A DNA stretch of 53,754 nucleotides from Streptomyces sp. MS191 (GCF_008042125.1 NZ_RDBI01000054.1:24694-78447); one strand, 5' to 3'; positions 27,433-36,209 are shown, counted from the first letter of the stretch. Notes: generated from the letters alone by a model not told the origin. Translations and numbers: made by a program.

Positions 27433-28107
27433 GTGCTCCACGAACTGTTCAATCCCTCTGTACAACACGCGCTCGACCTCGTCGGCATCTTCGTCTTCGC
27501 GATCTCCGGCGCCCTCCTCGCCGTCCGCAAGAACTTCGACGTCTTCGGAATCGCCGTCCTCGCCGAGGTCACCGCGCTCGGCGGCGGTCTGCTGCGCGAC
27601 CTGATCATCGGTGCCGTGCCCGCGGCGTTCGCCGACCTCGGCTACTTCCTGATGCCACTCGTCGCGGCCGCGCTCGTCTTCTTCCTCCACCCCGAGGTCG
27701 AACGCACCCAGACGGCCGTCAACGTCTTCGACGCCGCCGGTCTCGGTCTCTTCTGCGTCACCGGCACCACCAAGGCGTACGACTACGGCCTCGGCCTCAC
27801 CTCCTCCGCGGCGCTGGGCCTGGCCACCGCCGTCGGCGGCGGTGTGCTGAGGGACGTGCTCGCCAACGAGGTCCCCTCCCTGCTCCGCTGGGATCGCGAC
27901 CTGTACGCCGTGCCCGCGATGGTCGGCGCCACGATGGTCGCCGTCTGCATCCGCTTCGACGCGCTCAACGCCTTCACCAGCGCCACCGCCGTGAGCACGG
28001 CCTTCGTCCTGCGCCTGCTCGCCATGCGCTACCACTGGCGTGCGCCCCGGGCCTGGAACCGGAGGTCGTCCGCGCGCGAGGAGCCCGAAAAAGCTACCGC
28101 TCAGTAA
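27433..28107 (+). CDS. Trimeric intracellular cation channel family protein (UPF0126)
   Basis: Encodes 224 residues with seven hydrophobic segments arranged as two pseudo-repeats. Each repeat has the family motif: ALGGGLLRDLIIG and AVGGGVLRDVLANE, with IFVFAISGALLAVRK and LFCVTGTTKAYDYG at equivalent places. These mark the TRIC/YicG channels, which conduct K+ or other monovalent cations across the membrane. The C-terminal tail is charged and cytoplasmic. The GTG start at 27433 gives the expected short N-terminus. Confidence 0.88.
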   Translation: MLHELFNPSVQHALDLVGIFVFAISGALLAVRKNFDVFGIAVLAEVTALGGGLLRDLIIGAVPAAFADLGYFLMPLVAAALVFFLHPEVERTQTAVNVFDAAGLGLFCVTGTTKAYDYGLGLTSSAALGLATAVGGGVLRDVLANEVPSLLRWDRDLYAVPAMVGATMVAVCIRFDALNAFTSATAVSTAFVLRLLAMRYHWRAPRAWNRRSSAREEPEKATAQ

Positions 28108-28117
28108 TCTTGTGTTG

Positions 28118-28123
28118 TACCGT
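28118..28123 (+). promoter_or_regulatory. -10-like TACCGT 7 bases before the thioesterase gene
   Basis: TACCGT at 28118-28123 would place transcription start at or beside ATG 28131. An alternative -10, TAATCT, lies at 28105-28110 within ACCGCTCAGTAAT. Confidence 0.35.
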
Positions 28124-28130
28124 CGAAGGC

Positions 28131-28970
28131 ATGAGCACGAGCATCGAGACGACGAGCGAGTTCGACCGCGACACCGCCGTCACCCTGCGCGCCCCCGGCA
28201 TCTACGACGCCGACCTGTCCGCCGGCTGGACGATCATCTCCGCCGTCAACGGCGGCTACCTGCTCTCGCTGCTCGGCCGAGCGCTCGGTGAGCACCTCCC
28301 GCACCCGGACCCGTTCACCATCTCGGCGCACTACCTCACCCCGTCCGTGCCGGGCCCCGCGGTGATCCGCACCGAGACGGTCCGCACCGGACGCACCCTC
28401 TCCACCGGACAGGCCTCGCTCTACCAGTACGACGCGGACGGCACCGAGATCGAGCGCATCCGCGTCCTCGCCTCCTACGGCGACCTCGACGCGCTCCCGG
28501 ACGACGTCCGCACCGCCGCCCGGCCGCCGGCCCTCGCGCCCATCGAGCAGTGCTTCGGCGCCTCGGACGGCCCCCGGCCCGAGATCCCCGGCTCCTCCGC
28601 CATCACCGACCGGCTCGACATCCGCCTCGACCCGGCCACCGTCGGCTGGGCCGTCGGAGCTCCCTCCGGCAAGGGCGAGATGCGCGGCTGGTTCGGCCTC
28701 GCCGACGGCCGCGAGCCCGACGCGCTGTCCCTGCTGCTCACCGTCGACGCGATGCCGCCGACCTCGTTCGAGCTGGGCCTCAAGGGCTGGACCCCCACGG
28801 TCGAGCTGACCACCCACATCCGCTGCCGTCCCGCCCCCGGTCCGCTGCGGGTCGCCATCACCACCCGCAACCTCGCCGGCGGCTTCCTGGAGGAGGACGC
28901 GGAGGTCTGGGACAGCGCCGACCGCCTCGTCGCCCAGTCCCGCCAGCTGGCCCGCGCCCCGCGCGGCTAG
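28131..28970 (+). CDS. Thioesterase family protein (double hotdog, TesB-like)
   Basis: Encodes 279 residues. The first half has SAGWTIISAVNGGYLLSLLGRAL, the hotdog helix with its substrate pocket, followed by ISAHYLTPSVPGPAVIRTETVRTGRT. The second half repeats the fold, with ELGLKGWTPTVELTTHIRCRPAPGPLRV and a final EDAEVWDSADRLVAQSRQLA, the standard ending. Such enzymes hydrolyse acyl-CoA thioesters. The acyl group is unknown. It is monocistronic, with a hairpin 42 bases after the stop. Confidence 0.85.
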   Translation: MSTSIETTSEFDRDTAVTLRAPGIYDADLSAGWTIISAVNGGYLLSLLGRALGEHLPHPDPFTISAHYLTPSVPGPAVIRTETVRTGRTLSTGQASLYQYDADGTEIERIRVLASYGDLDALPDDVRTAARPPALAPIEQCFGASDGPRPEIPGSSAITDRLDIRLDPATVGWAVGAPSGKGEMRGWFGLADGREPDALSLLLTVDAMPPTSFELGLKGWTPTVELTTHIRCRPAPGPLRVAITTRNLAGGFLEEDAEVWDSADRLVAQSRQLARAPRG

Positions 28971-29011
28971 GGAGCGTCTTCGAAGTCCCGCCTGCCCCGG
29001 GAATCACGTCA

Positions 29012-29072
29012 CCGAGAGCGCCTCGCGGCGTCCCCCTGCGCACCGCGCACCGGGACGCGGGGGCGCTCTCGG
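29012..29072 (+). terminator. Hairpin after the thioesterase gene
   Basis: 11-bp perfect outer stem (29012-29022 with 29062-29072), continued by imperfect pairing between CGCGGCGTCCC and GGGACGCG inside. Confidence 0.7.
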
Positions 29073-29159
29073 CGTCGGCCGACCCGGACCGGCCGGACGG
29101 CCGCCCGCGCGGCAGGGGGCGCAAACAGGCCAGGCGCCCGAGGAGCCCGGACCGCCTCG

Positions 29160-29165
29160 TAGAAT
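29160..29165 (+). promoter_or_regulatory. -10-like TAGAAT 9 bases before the cysteine desulfurase gene
   Basis: TAGAAT is a good -10 match; CGACCCACC and then ATG 29175 follow, with no ribosome site. A leaderless or nearly leaderless mRNA is likely. No clear -35. Confidence 0.45.
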
Positions 29166-29174
29166 CGACCCACC

Positions 29175-30338
29175 ATGGCTTACCTCGACCACGCCGCCAC
29201 CACGCCGATGCTCCCCGAGGCGATCGAGGCGATGACCGCCCAGCTCGCCGTCACGGGCAACGCCTCCTCGTTGCACGCCGCAGGGCGACGGGGCCGCCGC
29301 ACCGTCGAGGAGGCGCGGGAGACGCTCGCCGCCGCCCTCGGTGCCCGGCCCAGCGAGGTCGTCTTCACCTCCGGCGGCACCGAGGCCGACAACCTCGCCG
29401 TCAAGGGCCTGTACTGGGCCCGCCGGGACGCCGACCCCCGGCGCACCCGTGTGCTGTGCGGTCCGGTCGAGCACCACGCCGTCCTCGACGCCGTCGACTG
29501 GCTCGCCACCCACGAGGGCGCGAGCGTCGAGTACCTCCCCGTCGACCGGTACGGCCGCGTCCACCCCGACGACCTGCGCGAGGCCGTCGCACGCGACCCC
29601 GAGAGCGTCGCCCTCGCCACCGTCATGTGGGCGAACAACGAGATCGGCACGGTCATGCCGGTCCGGGAACTCGCGGACGTCGCAGCCGAGTTCGACGTGC
29701 CCCTGCACTCCGACGCGGTGCAGGCGTTCGGTCAGATTCCGGTCGACTTCGCGGCCTCCGGACTCGCCGCGATGACCGTCTCCGGTCACAAGATCGGCGG
29801 CCCCTACGGCATCGGCGCCCTGCTCCTCGGCCGCGAGTACAGCCCCGTCCCCGTCCTGCACGGCGGCGGCCAGGAGCGGCACGTGCGCTCCGGCACCCTC
29901 GACGTCCCCGCGATCGCCGCCTTCGCCGTCGCCGGCCGGCTCGCGGCCGAACGACGCGAGGAGTTCGCCCGGGAGGTCGGCGGCCTGCGCGACGAACTGG
30001 TCGACGCCGTACGCGCCGCCGTACCCGACGCCGTCCTCGGCGGCGACCCGGTCGACCGGCTGCCCGCCAACGCCCACTTCAGCTTCCCCGGCTGCGAGGG
30101 CGACTCCCTGCTCCTGCTGCTCGACGCCCAGGGCATCGAGTGCTCCACGGGATCGGCCTGCACCGCGGGCATCGCCCAGCCCAGCCACGTCCTCCTCGCC
30201 ACGGGCACCGACCCGGACCTGGCGCGCGGCACCCTGCGCTTCAGCCTCGGCCACACCTCCACCAAGGAGGACGTGGCCGCGGTCGCCGCGGCGATCGGCC
30301 CGGCCGTCGAACGGGCCCGCACCGCCGGACTCACCTGA
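29175..30338 (+). CDS. Cysteine desulfurase family protein (IscS/NifS type)
   Basis: Encodes 387 residues. [10 protein letters not shown] opens the protein; [36 protein letters not shown] and [11 protein letters not shown] line the PLP pocket. The Schiff-base Lys is in [11 protein letters not shown] (about residue 206) and the sulfur-accepting Cys is in STGSACTAG (about residue 329). It takes sulfur from L-cysteine, leaving alanine and an enzyme persulfide. MnmA, a known persulfide user, starts 0.8 kb downstream beyond a minus-strand gene, so supply of sulfur for tRNA thiolation is likely. It may also serve iron-sulfur assembly. Confidence 0.93.
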   Translation: MAYLDHAATTPMLPEAIEAMTAQLAVTGNASSLHAAGRRGRRTVEEARETLAAALGARPSEVVFTSGGTEADNLAVKGLYWARRDADPRRTRVLCGPVEHHAVLDAVDWLATHEGASVEYLPVDRYGRVHPDDLREAVARDPESVALATVMWANNEIGTVMPVRELADVAAEFDVPLHSDAVQAFGQIPVDFAASGLAAMTVSGHKIGGPYGIGALLLGREYSPVPVLHGGGQERHVRSGTLDVPAIAAFAVAGRLAAERREEFAREVGGLRDELVDAVRAAVPDAVLGGDPVDRLPANAHFSFPGCEGDSLLLLLDAQGIECSTGSACTAGIAQPSHVLLATGTDPDLARGTLRFSLGHTSTKEDVAAVAAAIGPAVERARTAGLT

Positions 30339-30368
30339 GCCCTCGCGCACGGGCCCGCACCGCCGGAC
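30311..30368 (+). repeat. 20-bp direct repeat at the end of the desulfurase gene
   Basis: ACGGGCCCGCACCGCCGGAC occurs at 30311-30330 and again, exactly, at 30349-30368, 38 bases apart. A third partial copy (CCGCCGGACTCACC) is at 30424-30437, touching the stop codon of the facing amidase gene. This is a local duplication. Confidence 0.9.
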
Positions 30369-30432
30369 CGCCCGGGGCGGCGTCCCCGTATGCCGACCGC
30401 CCTGGGCTGGCCGGCGTCCCGTACCGCCGGAC

Positions 30433-31086
30433 TCACCCCAGCTTCGCGGCCTCCGCAGCCACCAGCTTCATGTAGCGGGGCCAGTCCCAGTGGGGGCCGG
30501 GGTCCGTGTGGTCCGTGCCCTCGACCTCGACGTGCCCGATGATGTGCTCCCGGTCCACGGGGATCCCGTGGCGGGCGCATATCCCGGCCGTCAGCCGCGC
30601 CGATCCCGCGTACATCGCCGCCGTGAAGTCCTGCGGCCGGTCGACGAAGCCCTCGTGCTCGATGCCGACGCTCCGCTCGTTCATGTCCCGGTCGCCCGCG
30701 TGGAAGGCCACGTCGAGCTCGCGGATCATCTGCGCGACGTGCCCGTCCTTGCGCACCACGTAGTGCGTGGCGGCGCCGTGCGCCGGATTCCTGAAGACCT
30801 TCAGCGCACCGGAGTAGCTGCCCTGGACCACATGGATCACCACGCGGTCGATCACGTAGTCGTCCGGCCGGTCGGCCCGCCGCCAGTTCGCCCGCGCCGC
30901 CGCCGTCCACTCCGCGCCCTGGTGGTCGAGCTCGCCCTCCACCCGCTTCCGCTCCGTCCCCGGCAGCCGCCACCAGGCGCGCTGCAGTTCCTCGCGGGCC
31001 AGCACGGCCGTGCCCAGCACCGCCGCTCCTCCGCCGAGCAGCACAGCGCGCCGCCCGACCCCCCTCTTGGCCTTTTCACTCCCCAT
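30433..31086 (-). CDS. Tat-exported N-acetylmuramoyl-L-alanine amidase (Amidase_2)
   Basis: Encodes 217 residues. The N-terminus has a twin-arginine signal (RGVGRRAVLLGGGAAVLG). The mature part is an Amidase_2/PGRP fold: DRVVIHVVQGSY with the first zinc His, AFHAGD, SVGIEHEGF with the catalytic Glu region, and HIIGHVEVEGTDHTDPGPHWDW with the second His and the final zinc ligand. It should cut the amide between muramic acid and L-alanine in peptidoglycan outside the membrane. It is divergent from mnmA across 61 bases. Confidence 0.9.
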   Translation of the reverse strand: MGSEKAKRGVGRRAVLLGGGAAVLGTAVLAREELQRAWWRLPGTERKRVEGELDHQGAEWTAAARANWRRADRPDDYVIDRVVIHVVQGSYSGALKVFRNPAHGAATHYVVRKDGHVAQMIRELDVAFHAGDRDMNERSVGIEHEGFVDRPQDFTAAMYAGSARLTAGICARHGIPVDREHIIGHVEVEGTDHTDPGPHWDWPRYMKLVAAEAAKLG

Positions 31087-31132
31087 GTGATCGTCAACGC
31101 ATACTCACGCGACCACGGTTCCCGGAGCCCCG

Positions 31133-31138
31133 TACCCT
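31133..31138 (+). promoter_or_regulatory. -10-like TACCCT 9 bases before mnmA
   Basis: TACCCT fits TANNNT and ends 9 bases before ATG 31148. The region between mnmA and the divergent amidase gene is only 61 bases, so both promoters are packed here. Confidence 0.4.
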
Positions 31139-31147
31139 GGTAGGGCT

Positions 31148-32275
31148 ATGACTACGACTCCTCCCCGTCCCCTCCGTGTCCTCGCCGCCATGTCGGGCGG
31201 CGTGGACTCCGCCGTCGCCGCCGCCCGGGCCGCCGAAGCCGGGCACGACGTGACCGGGGTGCACCTGGCCCTCTCGGCGAACCCGCAGTCCTTCCGCACC
31301 GGCGCGCGCGGCTGCTGCACCATCGAGGACTCGCGCGACGCCCGCCGGGCGGCCGACGTCATCGGCATCCCCTTCTACGTCTGGGACCTCGCCGAGCGTT
31401 TCCGCGAGGACGTGGTCGACGACTTCGTCGCGGAGTACGAGGCCGGCCGCACGCCCAACCCCTGCCTGCGCTGCAACGAGAAGATCAAGTTCGCGGCGCT
31501 GCTCGACAAGGCGCTCGCCCTCGGCTTCGACGCGGTCTGCACCGGCCACTACGCCACGGTCGTCCTGAACGAGGACGGCACCCGCGAGCTGCACCGGGCG
31601 TCGGACATGGCCAAGGACCAGTCGTACGTCCTCGGCGTCCTCGACGAGAAGCAGCTCGCCCACGCGATGTTCCCGCTGGGCGACACCCTCACCACCAAGG
31701 ACGAGATCCGGGCGGAGGCGGAGCGGCGCGGCCTCGCCGTGGCGAAGAAGCCCGACAGCCACGACATCTGCTTCATCGCCGACGGCGACACCCAGGGCTT
31801 CCTCGCCTCCCGGCTCGGGACGGCCGAGGGCGACATCGTGGACGAGGCGGGCCGGAAGCTCGGCACGCACGAGGGCGCGTACGGCTTCACGATCGGCCAG
31901 CGCAAGGGGCTGCGGATCGGCCACCCCGCGCCGGACGGCAAGCCGCGCTACGTCCTGGACATCTCGCCGGTGAACAACACCGTCACGGTCGGCCCGGTGG
32001 AGGCGCTCGACGTCACGGCCCTGACGGCGATCAAGCCGCGCTGGTGCGGCACGGCCCCGGCGGCCTCCGGCCGCTACACGGCCCAGCTGCGCGCCCACGG
32101 CGGCGAGACCGAGGTGACGGCGGAGCTGGCGGACGGCACCCTGCACGTCACCTTCGACGAGGCGGTCCGGGGCGTGGCCCCGGGACAGGCGATCGTGCTC
32201 TACGACGGCACGCGCGTGGTCGGCTCGGCGACGATCGCGTCGACGGTCCGGCGCGCGGCCGACGCCACGGTCTGA
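31148..32275 (+). CDS. mnmA: tRNA-specific 2-thiouridylase
   Basis: Encodes 375 residues. The PP-loop SGGVDSA sits at the N-terminus; [12 protein letters not shown] carries the catalytic Cys (about residue 106) and [14 protein letters not shown] the second Cys (about residue 208), which form the persulfide/disulfide pair. GQRKGLRIG is the tRNA-binding motif. It makes 2-thiouridine at wobble position 34 of Lys, Glu and Gln tRNAs, using ATP and a sulfur carrier. The upstream desulfurase is the likely donor. Confidence 0.96.
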   Translation: MTTTPPRPLRVLAAMSGGVDSAVAAARAAEAGHDVTGVHLALSANPQSFRTGARGCCTIEDSRDARRAADVIGIPFYVWDLAERFREDVVDDFVAEYEAGRTPNPCLRCNEKIKFAALLDKALALGFDAVCTGHYATVVLNEDGTRELHRASDMAKDQSYVLGVLDEKQLAHAMFPLGDTLTTKDEIRAEAERRGLAVAKKPDSHDICFIADGDTQGFLASRLGTAEGDIVDEAGRKLGTHEGAYGFTIGQRKGLRIGHPAPDGKPRYVLDISPVNNTVTVGPVEALDVTALTAIKPRWCGTAPAASGRYTAQLRAHGGETEVTAELADGTLHVTFDEAVRGVAPGQAIVLYDGTRVVGSATIASTVRRAADATV

Positions 32276-32276
32276 G

Positions 32277-32311
32277 CCGGCCGGGTCGTCCGCGCGGCCC
32301 GGACGGGCCGG
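32277..32311. terminator. Bulged hairpin between convergent mnmA and hydrolase genes
   Basis: CCGGCC (32277-32282) and CGTCCG (32287-32292) pair with CGGACG (32300-32305) and GGCCGG (32306-32311), leaving a 4-base bulge. Confidence 0.5.
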
Positions 32312-32319
32312 TACCGGCG

Positions 32320-33129
32320 TCACTCCTCGACGAAGAACTCCGCCAGCACCGGCGCGAGGACGTGCGGCGCCACCAGATGGGTCTGGCCCGTCAGCGTACG
32401 GTGCCGGCCACGGGGGAGCGCCGCCGCGACGGCCTGCGCCGCCTCGCGCGTCCAGGCCGGACTGAACCCGCCGTCGACGACCAGCACGCGCGCGTCGACC
32501 GACCCGAGCAGCCCCTCCGGCACCACCCCGTCGCCGAGGACGGCGTGGTCGTACGCGAGGGTGTGCGCCACCTCCGCCAGCCGTGGCCACCCGGCCGGCC
32601 CGGCCGGCCCGGCCGGCGCCCCCGGTGCCGCCGCGTCGGACAGGAACAGCTCCAGCGCCTCCTCGTGCCGCCCCTCGTCGAGCAGCGCGACCAGCCGCCG
32701 GCCGCGCGCGGCGAAGCCCTCCCGCCCCCCGGCGTCGGTCGCGTACGGCGGTTCGAAGACCGAGAGCTGGGCGATCGGCAGCCCGGCCGCCGCGGCGGCC
32801 AGCGCCAGCGCGCCACCCGACGAGGTGCCGTGCACGGCGACGTCGCCGCCCGCCTCGGCGGCCAGCGCCGCCAGGTCGTCGATCTCCCGCCCCACCGCGT
32901 ACGGGCCGGTGTCGCCGCTCCCGCCGCGGCCCCGGCGGTCGTAGGCGACCACCGAGAAGCGCGACGCGAGGAGCCCGGCCAGCGGCCGCTCGGCCGCGGC
33001 GGTGCCGAGGGCCCCGCCGACCAGGATCACCGGCGGCCCGTCGCCGTACCGCTCGTACGCGATCCGGGTGCCGTCCGCCGACGTGACCCGTCCCCGGACC
33101 CTGCTCAGCGTGCTGTTCGCCTCGTCCAT
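32320..33129 (-). CDS. Alpha/beta hydrolase
   Basis: Encodes 269 residues of alpha/beta-hydrolase fold: ILVGGALGTAAA (oxyanion region), VVAYDRRGRGGSGDTGPY, the nucleophile elbow HGTSSGGALAL with Ser at about residue 103, and a late LTGQTHLVAPHVLAPVL with the catalytic His. The acid is likely in ARVLVVDGG. The cap region has an Ala/Pro/Gly-rich stretch coded by a short DNA repeat (32590-32625). The substrate is unknown. The start follows no strong ribosome site. Confidence 0.85.
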   Translation of the reverse strand: MDEANSTLSRVRGRVTSADGTRIAYERYGDGPPVILVGGALGTAAAERPLAGLLASRFSVVAYDRRGRGGSGDTGPYAVGREIDDLAALAAEAGGDVAVHGTSSGGALALAAAAAGLPIAQLSVFEPPYATDAGGREGFAARGRRLVALLDEGRHEEALELFLSDAAAPGAPAGPAGPAGWPRLAEVAHTLAYDHAVLGDGVVPEGLLGSVDARVLVVDGGFSPAWTREAAQAVAAALPRGRHRTLTGQTHLVAPHVLAPVLAEFFVEE

Positions 33130-33240
33130 GCCAGTGATGACCGGGGCCGCGTGCGGAACTCATCGGTGTGCGGGGGAAATTCACCGGGAAGTTCTCCGGG
33201 CGGCCGATCCGGACGGCCCGGCGGCCCCCGCACCACCCCC

Positions 33241-33246
33241 TACGGT
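33241..33246 (+). promoter_or_regulatory. -10-like TACGGT 6 bases before the LOG-family gene
   Basis: TACGGT fits TANNNT at the distance expected for a leaderless transcript from ATG 33253; the GGAG in between is too close to the start to act as a ribosome site. Confidence 0.4.
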
Positions 33247-33252
33247 GGAGCC

Positions 33253-33792
33253 ATGAACATCTGCGTCTTCCTCTCCGCCGCCGACCTCGACGAGCGCTAC
33301 ACCGGCCCGGCGCGCGAGTTCGCCGGACTGCTCGGCAAGGGCGGGCACACGCTCGTCTGGGGCGGATCCGACGTCGGCCTGATGAAGGTCGTCGCCGACG
33401 GCGTGCGGGAGGCGGGCGGGCGGCTCGTCGGCGTCTCGGTCGACTTCCTCGCCGCCACCGCCCGCGCGGACGCGGACGAGATGGTCGTCGCCCGGGACCT
33501 CGGGGAGCGGAAGGCGCTGCTCCTCGCCAAGTCCGACGCCGTCGTGGTCATGGTCGGCGGTACCGGCACCCTGGACGAGGCCACCGAGGTGCTGGAACTC
33601 CGGAAGCACGGCAAGCACACCAAGCCGGTGGTCCTGCTGAACACGGCCGGCTTCTACGACGGCCTGAAGGCGCAGTTCCGCCGCATGGAGGACGAGGGCT
33701 TCCTGCCGCTGCCGCTGACCGAACTGGTCCTCTTCGCGGAGGACGGCGTCGCGGCGCTCGCGTACCTGGAGGAGTCCGCCGGCATCCGCTGA
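33253..33792 (+). CDS. LOG-family (TIGR00730-like) nucleotide-processing protein
   Basis: Encodes 179 residues of Rossmann-like fold. LVWGGSDVGLMKVVADG matches the GGGxxGLMG element, DLGERKALLLAKSDA the conserved Arg-Lys pair, and VGGTGTLDEATEV the PGGxGTxxE active site, with Val instead of the usual Pro. LOG enzymes release cytokinin-type bases from nucleoside monophosphates, and many bacterial members act as nucleotide phosphoribohydrolases. It is shorter at the N-terminus than typical members. The substrate cannot be assigned. Confidence 0.82.
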   Translation: MNICVFLSAADLDERYTGPAREFAGLLGKGGHTLVWGGSDVGLMKVVADGVREAGGRLVGVSVDFLAATARADADEMVVARDLGERKALLLAKSDAVVVMVGGTGTLDEATEVLELRKHGKHTKPVVLLNTAGFYDGLKAQFRRMEDEGFLPLPLTELVLFAEDGVAALAYLEESAGIR

Positions 33793-33904
33793 GTGCGCAC
33801 ACCGATGCGTCCGCGAAGCACCTGAGTCGCCACACTCTTGCGCAGGTCAAAGCCCCCTGCTATGCCCCGGCCGGTCTTCTTCGTCGCGTTCCGCTTCGCG
33901 ACTG

Positions 33905-33925
33905 CGCAGGCCACTGCGGCCTGCG
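33905..33925. repeat. Inverted repeat before the second ESX-like operon
   Basis: CGCAGGCC (33905-33912), ACTGC, GGCCTGCG (33918-33925) form a perfect 8-bp dyad about 60 bases before the first gene, next to GTTAACCT, a possible -10 element. It is a candidate operator. Confidence 0.45.
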
Positions 33926-33984
33926 TTAACCTCGCCGGGCATGATCGCGCAGAGGCGCGGTCCACAGGACGGGGGGAGCGTGGC

Positions 33985-34431
33985 GTGTCCTATTCGGAGC
34001 GCTGGCAGGAGCTGTTCGGCCCGACCGACGGCGGTGCGGACCGGGGCGGGGCGACGATGACCCTCGCCTCGACGGCTCCGGATCCGGGATCCGGCGGCGG
34101 CCAGGGGAAGCTCAGGCACAGCGGAGGCCCGTGGACCAGCGCGTCGGGCACGTCCGCCGAGCTGCGCACCAGCACCGAGACGAGCCGCGCCGCGCTCGGC
34201 CCCGGCCACGAGGGGATGGAGGCCGGCGCCGCGGGCTTCGCCTCGGTGGCGGCCGTCCGCAGCGTGCTGAAGTCCTGGGAGGACCGCCTCGCCGCGGTCC
34301 GGGACGAGTGCGACGCGCTCGAAGGCGCCCTGCTCACGGTGGCCAAGGAGATGGGCGAGACCGAGGTCGCGATCGAGAAGTCCTTCCGGACCGCCGGCGG
34401 GACCGGCGCGAAGCCGGGTGAGAAGCGGTGA
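33985..34431 (+). CDS. ESX-type helical protein, first gene of a three-gene operon
   Basis: Encodes 148 residues; GTG 33985 is chosen because GGGGGAG lies 7 bases upstream, while a longer open frame lacks a ribosome site. The first 60 residues are Gly/Ser/Thr-rich. The remainder is a helical pair containing SWEDRLAAVRDECDALEGAL, the pattern of WXG100-like proteins that accompany DUF1023-type hydrolases in streptomycetes. It has no signal peptide. The stop overlaps the next start (GTGA). Type VII-like secretion is inferred from the fold and partner. Confidence 0.65.
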   Translation: MSYSERWQELFGPTDGGADRGGATMTLASTAPDPGSGGGQGKLRHSGGPWTSASGTSAELRTSTETSRAALGPGHEGMEAGAAGFASVAAVRSVLKSWEDRLAAVRDECDALEGALLTVAKEMGETEVAIEKSFRTAGGTGAKPGEKR

Positions 34432-36209
34432 CGCGCACGGCCCTCACATGGCAGCAGCTGCGCGATCTCAAGCCGTCCGAGTTCGAGGACGCGGGCGACA
34501 AGTGGAACGAGGTCTCGGGACGTTCCGACGCCGATCGCGTCCGGGTGGACCGCGCGATGTCGGCCAAGCTCCGCGAGACCCAGGACAGCGAGTCGGCCGA
34601 AGGCGCGCTCGGCAGGCTCGAACGGCTCAGCCGCAACTTCACCTACCTGCACACCGAGTGCGGTCTGGTCCGGACGGCGCTGAACGGCCTCGCCGCCGAT
34701 CTCGCCGAGCCCCAGCGGCAGCTGAAGCAGGCTCTGGACGAGGCGGCGGCCCTCAAGTTCACCGTCCACGAGGACGGGTCGCTGACATACCCCGCCGCCA
34801 CCGCCGAGACCCTGATCGGCGACAAGGAGGCACCCGGAGGCAAGGTCAAGGGAAGCCTCCCGCTCGACCGCCCCGCCTTCGGCGACTACGCCCCCGGCAG
34901 CTTCAAGCCCATGAACCCGAACGCGGAGAAGGCCCAGGCGATCGCGGACCGGATAGCCCGGGCGGTCTGGTCCGCCGGTGACATCGACGCGCGCTACGCC
35001 AGGACGCTGGACGGTCTGCGGGCGGCCAAGGGGCTCGATGTCACCGAGGCGACCATGAAGGACGTCTTCCGGGACACCGCCGACGTCCGCGCCACCGCCG
35101 GCTCCTACCTCGCCGACGACCTGCCGTCCGGCAAGAGTCCCGCCGAGCGCAAGGCGTGGTGGGACGCTCTGAGCGAGGAACAGCGCCAGGAGTACCTGGA
35201 GATCGCCCCCGACATGATCGGCGGCCTCGACGGCATTCCGGCGGCCGCCCGAGACGAGGCGAACCGGAACCATCTGCCGGTGCTCATGGACGAGCTGGCC
35301 GGCAAGGACGACGGCGACTCCGAGACGAAGCTCGACGCGCTCCGCATGATCAAGGACAAGCTGGACAAGCCGAGCAACCCGCCGATGTTCCTGCTCGGCA
35401 TCGGCGACGAGGGCAACGGCCGCGCGATCGTCTCCTACGGCAACCCGGACACCGCCAGGAACGTGTCGGCGTACGTCCCCGGCCTGGGCACCAAGCTGAA
35501 CGGCGAGTTCGTGGACGACACGATGAAGCGAGCGCAGGACACCGCCCTCGGCGCCCGGCGGATCGACCCGTCGAGCGCCTCGATCGTCTGGCTCGGCTAC
35601 GACGCCCCGCAGAACGTGGACGTCATGTCGAAGGGTGACGCCCAGCGGGGCGCGCCTGCGTACAACCAGTTCATGGCGGGCCTCTCGGCGACGAACGAGA
35701 ACAGGGACCCCCATGTGACGGCGATCGGCCACTCCTACGGCTCGCTGACCGTGGGCACGGCAGCGAAGCAGTCCGGCGGCATTCCGGGGGTCGACGACGT
35801 GATCCTGCTGGGGAGCCCCGGTGTGGACGCGCAGAAGGCGACGGAGCTCGGCGTCGGTAAGGACCACGTGTTCGTCGGCGCGGCCGACAACGACCCGGTC
35901 ACCCATCTGCCGACGCAGGGCGAGGCGAAGCTGGGATGGGTGATGGGAGGCCCGACGGGGGTCCTGATCGGACGCGACCTCTTCGACATCGGCAACGACG
36001 ACGTCTACTTCGGCAAGGACCCGGCGAGCGAGGCCTTCGGGGCACAGCGCTTCAAGGTCGACGACGGGCCCCGCATGGTGCTCGAAGGGGGCGGGTTCGA
36101 CGCCCACTCCCAGTACTTCACGCCGGACCTCGATCCGGAGTCGGCGAAGAACATCGCCCGGATCGTCGCCGGACAGCCTGACAAGATCACTACGGAGGCC
36201 CACCGATGA
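34428..36209 (+). CDS. DUF1023-type alpha/beta hydrolase of ESX-like operon
   Basis: Encodes 593 residues from a GTG overlapping the upstream stop. The N-terminal 200 residues are helical (TWQQLRDLKPSEFEDAGDKW, as in WXG-like leaders). A hydrolase domain follows from about residue 320: FLLGIGDEGNGRAIVSYGNP, then the nucleophile elbow AIGHSYGSLTVG with Ser at about 436, DDVILLGSPGV and a C-terminal His region (GGGFDAHSQYF). This matches the DUF1023 hydrolases of Actinobacteria. The substrate is unknown; a lipid or cell-wall ester is plausible. Coupled at both ends to its neighbours. Confidence 0.85.
   Translation: MTRTALTWQQLRDLKPSEFEDAGDKWNEVSGRSDADRVRVDRAMSAKLRETQDSESAEGALGRLERLSRNFTYLHTECGLVRTALNGLAADLAEPQRQLKQALDEAAALKFTVHEDGSLTYPAATAETLIGDKEAPGGKVKGSLPLDRPAFGDYAPGSFKPMNPNAEKAQAIADRIARAVWSAGDIDARYARTLDGLRAAKGLDVTEATMKDVFRDTADVRATAGSYLADDLPSGKSPAERKAWWDALSEEQRQEYLEIAPDMIGGLDGIPAAARDEANRNHLPVLMDELAGKDDGDSETKLDALRMIKDKLDKPSNPPMFLLGIGDEGNGRAIVSYGNPDTARNVSAYVPGLGTKLNGEFVDDTMKRAQDTALGARRIDPSSASIVWLGYDAPQNVDVMSKGDAQRGAPAYNQFMAGLSATNENRDPHVTAIGHSYGSLTVGTAAKQSGGIPGVDDVILLGSPGVDAQKATELGVGKDHVFVGAADNDPVTHLPTQGEAKLGWVMGGPTGVLIGRDLFDIGNDDVYFGKDPASEAFGAQRFKVDDGPRMVLEGGGFDAHSQYFTPDLDPESAKNIARIVAGQPDKITTEAHR

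Noticed and set aside
32590..32625. GGCCGGCCC repeats in the hydrolase gene as a mobile or regulatory repeat
   Set aside because: They code in frame for an Ala/Pro/Gly stretch in the cap region and look like simple slippage.
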